Source: Mucilaginibacter sp. (lineage in GTDB: Bacteria; Bacteroidota; Bacteroidia; Sphingobacteriales; Sphingobacteriaceae). From it: DNA of 64,000 bases. The stretch lies in assembly GCF_025359345.1 (NCBI RefSeq), contig NZ_JANYGQ010000028.1, positions 248,001 to 312,000 of the forward strand, given 5' to 3'. Of this stretch, positions 26,768 through 35,300 are shown in pieces. Under the pieces are notes generated by a model. The model did not search any database. It saw nothing but the letters and a program-made list of their open reading frames with translations, and was not told where the DNA came from. A program made the translations under genes and the position numbers. Numbering within the stretch: the stretch's first letter is position 1; the number at the start of each line of letters is the position of its first letter.

Positions 26768-26908
26768 TTAAAGAAACAAGATTTTAATTACCCAAACAAA
26801 CACACTCAAAAAAGCAACAACTACTGCTGCGTAATAGCATTTCCTTTCTAACGGGCTTAGCTTATTTAATGGGGTATCGGCTATTACATTGGTTGGCTCA
26901 AGCTTCAT
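26768..26908 (-). CDS. Small single-helix membrane protein
   Basis: This 46-codon frame runs from an ATG at 26908 to TAA at 26768. The product starts MKLEPTNVIADTPLNKLSPL, then RK, and ends in a hydrophobic segment (CYYAAVVVAFLSVFVWV, then IKILFL), so an N-in/C-out or reverse single-pass protein is likely. It fills the 212-base gap between the O-antigen ligase and Wzc-like genes with spacing of 22 and 49 bases on the same strand. The hydrophobic pattern and tight fit suggest a real gene. I do not recognise a family; it may modulate the Wzc or ligase complex. Confidence 0.55.
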   Translation of the reverse strand: MKLEPTNVIADTPLNKLSPLERKCYYAAVVVAFLSVFVWVIKILFL

Positions 26909-26957
26909 GATGCAATATTTATTTTGTACTATTAAATATAACTTACGCCGGCCGGTT

Positions 26958-29120
26958 TTAGTTTTTGCTCTTTTTGGATGCGCCGATTACTGTGGCTTTG
27001 TTTAAAATCCAGCCGGCAAATTTATTGTTCAGCGTTTTTAAATAAGCGATATATTCTTTATGCGAATTTTTAACGCTGCGGTTAGCTTCGAAAACTGCAA
27101 CGGTTTTGTTTGCGAATAAAATCCACTCTTTGGCGTTGTTTAATGAGTCGAGTGGCGGTAAGTCTATTAAAATAATATCGTACCGTGATTTAAGTTGTTC
27201 AAATTGCGCTGCTATTGATTTTTCATCATTAATCTCAAGCAATGTTGTATCCGCACCACGATTACCTAGTACACTTATCTTGGCATTATCCCATTCGGTA
27301 TATGAAGTTGCCCTGAAATAGTCCTCAACAAACAAAGTAGGTTGTACGCTCCGGGTTACCGAAGGGTTAACAAAATTGCCGTCAATAAGCAGTACCTTTT
27401 TGTTTATGGAGCTGTATGCGTAGGCCAGGCTTGTGGCAATTAAAGTTTTGCCCTCACCAACACCTATGCTGGTGATGGCAAGCACCTTTTCACCTTTTAG
27501 TTCCTGGTCTATTTCAAACCTTACCGATCTCAGCAACTCCTTAAACTGCTGCATTTTAGTTCGGTTCTCAACATCCCAAAGCTTCCTTAAATCAGGTTTT
27601 GGGCCCTTTATCATGTTTAAAGCACCAAGCATGGGCAGGTTAGTCCGGGCTACAAGCGTTGATGGCTCGGTTACGTTATCATCAAGATAATACAGGATGA
27701 ACAACACCAGCAGGCATAGAAAAAGGCTCGCCATGCCGCTAAGCGCAATCAGAAACATTTTTTTCGACGGCTGGGCAACATCAGGCGTAGCAGGCTCAAC
27801 CTGGGCTAACCGGATTGAAAATTTGGATTGTAAGTTAGTGGCATTATATCTGCCCAATACATCCAGGTATTCCTTAGTGGCTATATCGATATCAAACTCA
27901 TAGGTTTTTACGGTCGCATCAAACGGCACCAGTCTCGAAAATTTTGCATTCAAACTAGCGAGTTCCTTGTTTATCGACTTTTCGCTATACTTCGCAAGGT
28001 CTCTTGAAACTTCCAGCTCCTGGGCCTTCACCACTAGATTGTCTTTACCTATCCGCGGGTCAACCAGGTACTTGTCCGAAGTTGTGTGCAGTTGTTTTAC
28101 AAGTGTTGATTGCAGCGAGTCGATCGCCGGCTTGTATTTTGGGTCGAAGCCTGCGTGCACATATTCATCGGTAAGCGCTTTTAGCTGGTCGTTAGTTGTA
28201 GCAATTTCGGCATTATTTTGGTTTATCGATGCCTCAATGTATTTCCGGCTATTCGGGTCGAATTTCGACAGTACATTTTGCAGTGCACCTTCATTAGCGG
28301 CCAGCGTTCTTTGGTTCTCCAGCTTTTTATCGGTGTAAGCTAAAATTTGGGCGAATATGGTTTTTGATTGGTCATCAAGATTTAAAATGCCATTTTTAAT
28401 TTTATACTGCTGCAGTTCTTCTTTTTTCTGGTTAAGCGCATTGCGTTTTTCTTCAAGTAGATTCGATAAAAAGTCGACCGCATTCGATTCGTTCTTTTTA
28501 ATATTTACGCTATAGTAATCAATAAATTCTTTAGCCAAAGTGTTAACCACAAATGCCGACAGTTGCGGATTTTCGGATGTGAATTGTACTGCTATGAAAT
28601 CGCTTTCTTCGTCTCGCGCAATGTCGAGGTTTTTTCTTAACGAACGCTCATCATAATGCATTGAGATAAGCAATTCGTTCAGACCGTTCTCATCTTTATT
28701 ATATAAAGATAGGGGAGCGCCGGTTACCAGCTTGGCCCGGTATACAACAAGTGCATGTTGTATTGCGGCCTGGCTTAACCCTTTAAAATCATGGTTGAGT
28801 TTTCTGAAAGGCGTGGAGCTGCTTAAATCGTGGATAATAAGCTGGTACGATACCTGATCAATCAGCTTTTTCAGCTTGATGATTTCCATCAGGTTGCTAA
28901 ACTCGCGGTTTATTTGGTCGCTTTGCGCATTGGGGTTGTTATCCTTATCCAATAAATGGGTTGATGCATCAACAATACCCGTAGCAATTTGGGTGCGTGA
29001 AACGTATTCGTCGGGAAGATTTTTGACAAGAAAATACGAAGCAACCACCGCCGCCACTACAACAGCAATAATTATTAGAATATATTTTTTTAAAAGTTTA
29101 AAATAACCAGATATTTCCAT
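26958..29120 (-). CDS. Wzc-like polysaccharide co-polymerase with BY-kinase-like ATPase domain
   Basis: The 720-residue inner-membrane protein controls chain length and export. It has TM helices at about 12-32 and 455-478 flanking a large periplasmic Wzz domain with coiled-coil regions (210-390) and a proline-containing VEPATPDVAQPSKK motif before TM2. The cytosolic ATPase has Walker A GVGEGKT (553-559), a Walker A'-like LLIDGNF (577-583) and Walker B IILIDLPP (649-656). The A' motif lacks the second Asp/Arg of active bacterial tyrosine kinases. No tyrosine cluster follows Tyr693, so autophosphorylation may be absent. Five bases separate it from the TolC-like gene. Confidence 0.88.
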   Translation of the reverse strand: MEISGYFKLLKKYILIIIAVVVAAVVASYFLVKNLPDEYVSRTQIATGIVDASTHLLDKDNNPNAQSDQINREFSNLMEIIKLKKLIDQVSYQLIIHDLSSSTPFRKLNHDFKGLSQAAIQHALVVYRAKLVTGAPLSLYNKDENGLNELLISMHYDERSLRKNLDIARDEESDFIAVQFTSENPQLSAFVVNTLAKEFIDYYSVNIKKNESNAVDFLSNLLEEKRNALNQKKEELQQYKIKNGILNLDDQSKTIFAQILAYTDKKLENQRTLAANEGALQNVLSKFDPNSRKYIEASINQNNAEIATTNDQLKALTDEYVHAGFDPKYKPAIDSLQSTLVKQLHTTSDKYLVDPRIGKDNLVVKAQELEVSRDLAKYSEKSINKELASLNAKFSRLVPFDATVKTYEFDIDIATKEYLDVLGRYNATNLQSKFSIRLAQVEPATPDVAQPSKKMFLIALSGMASLFLCLLVLFILYYLDDNVTEPSTLVARTNLPMLGALNMIKGPKPDLRKLWDVENRTKMQQFKELLRSVRFEIDQELKGEKVLAITSIGVGEGKTLIATSLAYAYSSINKKVLLIDGNFVNPSVTRSVQPTLFVEDYFRATSYTEWDNAKISVLGNRGADTTLLEINDEKSIAAQFEQLKSRYDIILIDLPPLDSLNNAKEWILFANKTVAVFEANRSVKNSHKEYIAYLKTLNNKFAGWILNKATVIGASKKSKN

Positions 29121-29124
29121 TAAT

Positions 29125-29805
29125 CTATTTAATGCTTTCCAACTTGTCCCCTATAAGCTCTTCAAGATTAGTTTTGGCGGTAAAAACATTTAACTCAGCC
29201 TGTATCCTAAATGAATTTTGATTGTAAAGGTTATTCAACGCCTGGTTGTAAATGTCAAACGAAGTTTCACCTTTTTCAAACGTATACTTAAGATTTTTGG
29301 TAGCCGTTTCTGCATTTGTTACAGCGGTAACTTTATTTCGCAGGTCGGCTTGTGCTGCTAAGTAAGCAAAATAAAACCGTTTTATCTGTGCTTCCAGTGT
29401 TAAATAATATTCCTGCTGTGTAAATTCAGCAACTTTAACTGCCTCTCTTGCGTTGTGAATGGTATAAGGTCGTTCAAAAAGCGACCCCAAACTAACAGAA
29501 GCCACCAACTGGTAGCCTTTAAAAATAGTTGGCTGTATTATATTAACGGATGACTGCGGGCTATAGATATACGAAGCACTGAAAGCTTCCAGCCAGCCAA
29601 AACTTGCCTGGTGAAACGTGCTGCGGGCTATTTCAACTTGTTTTTGTTTTATTTTGGCTTCAGGATAGTTTCTCTTAGCTGCCGCAATAAGTTTCTCCAT
29701 GTACGGGTACGACAAATCCTTAAATAGCGTTTCCTGGGCGAAAAGGTTACAGGCTAAGGTCGAGAGAAATATTGAGAGACAAATAATGCGTAATTTATTA
29801 TTCAT
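29125..29805 (-). CDS. Short TolC-family outer-membrane-protein-like gene
   Basis: The exported protein has 226 residues, with a signal peptide ending near residue 23 (SIFLSTLACNLFAQ). Two stretches of amphipathic coiled coil flank a beta-strand region (SYIYSPQSSVNIIQ and YQLVASVSLGSLF), as in one repeat of TolC-type outer membrane factors (OEP). Full TolC proteins have two such repeats and over 400 residues, so this is half-size. It may assemble as a hexamer or support export of the polysaccharide. No Wza-type exporter with SLBB domains is seen nearby. Confidence 0.7.
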   Translation of the reverse strand: MNNKLRIICLSIFLSTLACNLFAQETLFKDLSYPYMEKLIAAAKRNYPEAKIKQKQVEIARSTFHQASFGWLEAFSASYIYSPQSSVNIIQPTIFKGYQLVASVSLGSLFERPYTIHNAREAVKVAEFTQQEYYLTLEAQIKRFYFAYLAAQADLRNKVTAVTNAETATKNLKYTFEKGETSFDIYNQALNNLYNQNSFRIQAELNVFTAKTNLEELIGDKLESIK

Positions 29806-29809
29806 TTTG

Positions 29810-30898
29810 TTACACTTTTTCTTTCTGAAAAACTGCTGGCACCGTTCTTATAAGAATTTTCCAATCGAGCCAGAATGAATAATTCTGTGCGTAGAAATTA
29901 TCTAATTTTTTTCTTTCACGCTCAGACATATCTGCTTTTCCCCGTTTGGTTATCTGCCACAAACCGGTTAACCCGGCAGGCCCCAAAAAACGCATCGACC
30001 ACTCGTTTGATGTCAGCATTTCTGCTTCATAAACCGGCAGCGGCCTGTTGCCAACCAACGACATATCTCCCAGTAATATGTTGAATAATTGAGGGAGCTC
30101 GTCGAGGCTCGAATTTCGTAAAAATTTACCAAGTTTGGTTACGCGCGGATCGTCTTTAATTTTAACAAATGCGGCTTTTGTGCCCCCATCCTCATTTGCG
30201 TACTGATTTTGTGTGGATAACTCAACTAACATTTTATCAGCGTCGGTTCGCATCGACCGGAATTTGTAAAAATCGAATATCTTGTAACCAGTGCCAACCC
30301 GCTTGCTTTTGTAGATCACAGGGCCTTTTGAACCCAGTTTAATGGCAATTACTACAGCCAGCATAATCGGCGAAAGGAACAAAATCATCAAGCCCGAAAT
30401 AAACAAATCCATAAAGCGTTTTCCGGCAGGCATGCTGTACTTTATATCGACTTCTTTTGATATTTCGAGCAGCCTGGGTTTTATCAGTTTAAATTTCACC
30501 AGGAAGTTTAAACGTTCGCGCAAATCTGAGATAGAGAAAGGGTAAATATAAAAATCATGCACTTTAAGGCGCATGGCATCCAGCTTTAATGATTTATCGT
30601 TTGACAGGGAAAGTAATACGATAATAAGCCCGCTAAACAACGGGTTGCCTTTAAGACGCTCAATAAGGTCGAAACACTCGCCTTGCTCGTCAACTTCAAG
30701 CAAAATAATTTCGGGCAATGTGAGGATCGATTGGTTGCCCAAAAAGTCCTCAACCTGCGAAAGGTAATCGTTATACGAGATCTGGAAATACGGGTCAAGC
30801 TCCTTCGACACGATATCTCTTAAGGCTAAACCGGCATAGGCTATCTTGGTATGTGAACCTGCGTTCTCATTCCATTCAGTTGCTATGGGATTCGTCAT
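29810..30898 (-). CDS. Initiating sugar transferase with an N-terminal degenerate receiver domain
   Basis: The C-terminal 200 residues of this 362-residue protein form a bacterial sugar transferase (phosphoglycosyl transferase, WcaJ/PglC-like) domain. One membrane segment (about 161-187) precedes GPVIYKSKRVG, FDFYKFRSMR, RNSSLDELPQLFNILLGDMS and LTGLWQITKRG. It should transfer a sugar phosphate to undecaprenyl phosphate, starting the repeat unit. Residues 17-133 have the alternating pattern of a CheY-like receiver. The phosphoacceptor position is Glu68 (IILLEVDEQG), the conserved Lys is replaced by Tyr (YIYPF) and the N-terminal acidic pair is missing. It overlaps the true receiver gene by 23 bases. 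Confidence 0.85.
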   Translation of the reverse strand: MTNPIATEWNENAGSHTKIAYAGLALRDIVSKELDPYFQISYNDYLSQVEDFLGNQSILTLPEIILLEVDEQGECFDLIERLKGNPLFSGLIIVLLSLSNDKSLKLDAMRLKVHDFYIYPFSISDLRERLNFLVKFKLIKPRLLEISKEVDIKYSMPAGKRFMDLFISGLMILFLSPIMLAVVIAIKLGSKGPVIYKSKRVGTGYKIFDFYKFRSMRTDADKMLVELSTQNQYANEDGGTKAAFVKIKDDPRVTKLGKFLRNSSLDELPQLFNILLGDMSLVGNRPLPVYEAEMLTSNEWSMRFLGPAGLTGLWQITKRGKADMSERERKKLDNFYAQNYSFWLDWKILIRTVPAVFQKEKV

Positions 30899-31265
30899 AA
30901 ATGCTTATTACTTGATTAATGGCTGATTTTAAAGATGCAGGGTTAAATGGTTTAGGCATGTAAGCGTCAACCTGGAAAGGCATGTTGGCAACTTGTGTGT
31001 CCAAATCATGCGCAGCAGAAAGCATAATAATCGGAATATCACGAAAAAGGCCGCTGATTTTAACATTTTTTATAAATGACTGTCCGTCAAAATAAGGCAT
31101 TTGCAAGTCAGATATGATTAACTCGGGAATGTTGCCATCCTCCAGCCAGCTAAAAGCATCAATCCCGTTATTCCTAACCACTATATCGTAATCTTTCGAC
31201 AGAATAAAATTCAGAAGCTTTAAAATACTCAGGTCATCGTCAACAATTAGTATTCTTTTTTTCAT
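30876..31265 (-). CDS. Stand-alone CheY-like response regulator
   Basis: The 129-residue protein is a single receiver domain with all key residues: the acidic cluster in VDDDLS, phosphoacceptor Asp53 (LIISDLQMPYFDG), Ser83 (MLSAA) and Lys105 (MPKPF). It has no output domain. It opens the exopolysaccharide gene run and overlaps the sugar-transferase gene by 23 bases. I infer that it controls polysaccharide production by protein contact, perhaps on the degenerate receiver of its neighbour. No histidine kinase is present in the window. Confidence 0.9.
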   Translation of the reverse strand: MKKRILIVDDDLSILKLLNFILSKDYDIVVRNNGIDAFSWLEDGNIPELIISDLQMPYFDGQSFIKNVKISGLFRDIPIIMLSAAHDLDTQVANMPFQVDAYMPKPFNPASLKSAINQVISIYDESHSN

Positions 31266-31534
31266 TCTGCTAATCTTGTATTTAAAATTTCACTTGATTA
31301 CGAAAAATCCCCTAAAAAGGTTTTGCAAACGACGAATTTAAATGACTTGCTTATTAGCGCATAGCCTTTAAAATGGAGGGTTTAGGCTCAAAAATTTGCT
31401 TTGATTCTTTTATTCCATAAAAATACTGATTTGCCGATAATTATTACTAACTATTTTAGAATTTTTAACTGTTACATTATGAAGAACATAAATGCTTTTT
31501 TTAACGCCTGTTACGGATTGTGTTTAACTTGAAG
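31266..31534. other. 269-base AT-rich gap between the NRPS/PPTase genes and the polysaccharide genes
   Basis: No open frame of interest was found. It separates the PPTase gene from the receiver gene, so the polysaccharide operon probably has its own promoter here. I found no exact TAnnTTTG box upstream of the receiver gene. Confidence 0.4.
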
Positions 31535-32299
31535 TTATACTGGCTGCCCAAAATCGATGGTGGCGAGGCTAAAGAACGAGATTTTGTCGAAAGTCGGGTT
31601 GCCGGCTACGCTGGCGATGTATTGATTATTAAGATTAAAACTATTTATAACCCAGTCCTCATTTGAAGCGATGATGCCATCTGCCACGGTGATTGTGCCG
31701 TCAAGGCCTGGTAGTAGCCTAAGATCGCAATCGAGGCCCTGGGCAGTTGCTTTGGTGATAGCTTCCTTACGTGTCCAGAGTTTAAAAAAGCGATGAATTG
31801 AATCAGCTTCTGCTATGTAATTAACTTCACCGGGGCTGAAATTATCGGCTAAAACCTCGTGATATCCAAAATTGTGGTTTATAAACTCAATGTCGGCGCC
31901 AATCGTGGAATCGGCCACAGCCAATAATATAGCCTCGCCCGAATGGGAGAGGTTATACTGTAAGTTATTTTGATTGCCGCTTTTTATAAACGGCTTTTTA
32001 TTAAGACCGGATCCAAATTCGATAGCTTCAGGAGCTAAGTTTAAATATTTGCCTAATATAGTGCGCAATGCTGCCCGGCTTATTATAAACCTGTTGCGGT
32101 CTTTTTGTTGGTAAAATCTGTTGGCCCGATCAATTTCATCGCGCGTGAGTATTGAGTTAAAGCTATCAACCAGTATCGGGTTTAAATCTGAGGAGACTTT
32201 CCAAACATCGATACTGTTACTAATTTTAAAGCTGCAAGCCGAACTATCAAGCCAGGTTATATCAGCTAAAAAATTATTGGTGACGTTGATTGACAGCAT
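31535..32299 (-). CDS. Sfp-type 4'-phosphopantetheinyl transferase
   Basis: It attaches the phosphopantetheine arm from CoA to serines of carrier domains. The 254-residue product has the two-subdomain Sfp length. Motifs include LSHSGEAILLAV, GADIEFI with the metal-binding Asp/Glu, and the signature FFKLWTRKEAITKATAQGL. It lies 23 bases downstream of the C-A-PCP-TE gene and would activate the carrier domains at Ser545, Ser1542, Ser1025 and Ser567 of the three assembly-line proteins in this locus. A second, AcpS-like transferase is in the fatty-acid operon at 46281, so each pathway seems to bring its own enzyme. Confidence 0.92.
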   Translation of the reverse strand: MLSINVTNNFLADITWLDSSACSFKISNSIDVWKVSSDLNPILVDSFNSILTRDEIDRANRFYQQKDRNRFIISRAALRTILGKYLNLAPEAIEFGSGLNKKPFIKSGNQNNLQYNLSHSGEAILLAVADSTIGADIEFINHNFGYHEVLADNFSPGEVNYIAEADSIHRFFKLWTRKEAITKATAQGLDCDLRLLPGLDGTITVADGIIASNEDWVINSFNLNNQYIASVAGNPTFDKISFFSLATIDFGQPV

Positions 32300-32322
32300 A
32301 CTGGTTAAATGAGCGCAGCAAG

Positions 32323-35300
32323 TTACTTCTTTACTGCGTCATCTAAACATTTTTGCAATACCTGCGCAAAAATTTTGTCGTTAGGGGCCTTAAATATGGT
32401 ATTGTGTTCTCCGGGAATTTGGTGGATATGCATGCCTTTAAGCGCATATGGTTTCCAGCCCAGGTATTCAAAGTCGTCCATATAAAAAGTGCGGTTTTCG
32501 GCCCTGAAAACTTCAACTGCAACATTGTAAGGCTTCAACTGGTAACGACGCTCGGCAAGGTTGTTCATCTCGTCAATTTTATTCGAGTACCCAAAAAAGC
32601 CTTCCTGTTTTTGTTCCTTACCATATTTAAACCGCCACCATGCGCGCTTAAATCTGCGTGTTAATGATAATTTTTTGTCGGATATGGTTTCTTTAATGCC
32701 GCTTGACGAAGAAAGCGCATACGCCATTTTGTCCTTAAAAAACCGGCTGCGTTTTATTAGTTTAATCAAAACCGGGTCGTGATGTGGCGACCGGTAAGCA
32801 TAGGTATCAAACATTGCCAAAACCTTAACTTCTTTACCCATGGCTTCAAATTGCTTAGTCATTTCGAAAGCGATGATGCCGCCGAAAGAATAGCCCGCTA
32901 AAGCATAAGGGCCATCGGGGTTTTGCTTCATAATCGACTCGATATAATGCGCTGCAATTTCTTCGATGCTGCCCAGTGGCTCTTCAACCCCGTCAAGTCC
33001 TTTGGCCTGTAAACCAAAAACCGGTTGGTCGTCGGCCATATTCATAGCCAGGGTATTGAACAACAATACATTCAAACCCGCGCCGTGCACCATATATAAA
33101 GGCATTTTATTGCCCTTTGGCTTAATCGGAACCAACGAATCCCAAGTGATGGATTTACCGTCCATTTGCAGCATCAGCGCCAGTTTTTCAACTGTCGATG
33201 TTTCAAACAGGGCGGCTAACGGCAAGCGTTTGCCGGTCTCTTTCTCAATACGGGTCATTACCTGCACTGCAATAAGCGAGTGCCCTCCCAACTCAAAGAA
33301 GTTGTCGTAAACGCCAATTTTATCAATGCCAAGGTATTCTTTCCAAATATTGGCAACCAATTGTTCAACATCGGTGCGCGGCGCAACAAAGCCGTGGCCG
33401 GTATCAACGGTTGATATGCCGTGTTTAGCCAGTACCTTCTTATCAACCTTGCCATTTGGGGTTAGCGGCATTTCGTCCAGCACCACAAAATTATCGGGCA
33501 CCATATAATCAGGTACCGAATTTCGCAGGGTTTCTTTCCAGTTCTGTACATGGGCAGCTTCATCCTGCGAGGCGCTGTCTTTGTTAACAACCACAAAAGC
33601 CACCAGTTTATCAATGCCGAAATTGTCGGGCCTTGCTAAAACTACGGCTTCTTTAATGTTGGTGTTATTAACCAGGTTATATTCAATCTCCCCGGTCTCT
33701 ATGCGGTAACCGCGAATTTTTACCTGCGCATCTACACGGCCCAGGCATTCAATTTCGCCATCGGGCATAAAGCGGCCTAAATCGCCGGTGTTGTACATTT
33801 TGGCGCCTGATATTTTTGTAAAAGGGTCGGCAACAAACTTTTCGGCAGTCAGCTCAGCGCGGTTTAAATAGCCTTTGGCAACGCCGTCGCCGCCAATGTA
33901 AATTTCGCCCGGAATGCCAACACCTAATGGCCTTAAAAACTTATCTAATATGTAAATGGAAGTGTTATCAATTGGCCTGCCTATAGATATTTTCTCAGCA
34001 GCTTTTATCTCTTTTACTGTCGACCATATGGTTGTTTCGGTCGGCCCGTAAACATTCCATAGCGAACTTGCACAAGTTAAAATTCTTTCCGCCAGTTCGG
34101 CTGGTAGAGCCTCACCGCCGCAAATTGCTTTTATAGCAGTTTCTTTGCTCCAGCCGGCTTCCAGCATAATGCGCCAGGTATAAGGCGTAGCCTGCATAAC
34201 GGTAGCGCCATGGTTTTTAATAATATCAAGCAATGCGCGCCCATCTTTTGCAGTGGCAGCATCAGCCAAAATTATTTCGGCGCCGGTTAACAATGGTAAA
34301 AATAACTCAAGGCCGGCAATATCAAAACTAATGGTGGTCACAGCCAGCAATTTATCGGCAGGGGCTAAACCCGGCTGTTTTTGCATACTGTATAAAAAGT
34401 TTACCAGGTTGTGTTGCGCAATTTGAACGCCTTTAGGCATACCGGTTGAGCCAGAAGTATAAAGGATATAAACCAAATCATCGCCGGCAACAGTAACGTC
34501 AGGGTCGGTGGTTGGGTAATCGTCAATGGCTAACCACTCATCCTCCAAAACTAACTCTCTTGCGTTCGACTGATATTTTCCTTTGTAGTCCATTGAAGTT
34601 AACAACACTACCGCCTGCGAATCCTCAATCATGTAGTTGATACGGTTGATTGGGAAAATAGGGTCGAGGGGAATATAAACGGCACCGGCTTTCATTATTG
34701 CCAGCATGCTGATAACCATCTCAGCTGACCGATCCATCGAAAAGGCAACTTTATTGCCTTTTTTAACACCGTTTTTTATCAGGATGGCTGCCAATTGATT
34801 GGCACGCTCATTTAATTCTTTATATGTAGTTTTTTGTTCGCCAAAGGTTATTGCTGTTTTGTCCGGTGTTCCGGCGGCAATATTAGCAATCAGCTTATGC
34901 AAGGGCGTTTCGCGGGGATATGCACAGGCCGTATCATTCCATTCTATTAACTGATGGCTCAATTCTGCCGAATCCATGGTAAGGATATTACCTATCAATA
35001 CGTCAGGATCCTTCACCAATTCGCGCAGCAAAAATTCGAAGCTATCCATCATCTTTTTAATGGTTGATGGCTTGAAAAGTTGTGTGTTGTACGACCATTC
35101 CAAAGTCGGCGACTCTTCGTGACCTGCAATGTTCAGGAATATCTCAAAGTTCTCGTACTCGCGCGGGTTGCTGATAAGCTTATGATGCAGCTGGTAAAAT
35201 TCTACATCGTCATCAAGCCCCATATCTATGTTGAACATCACTGGTACTAATGGCAACCTTGATGAATCACGGGCTATGTGTAGTTTTTTCAATAAGCTAC

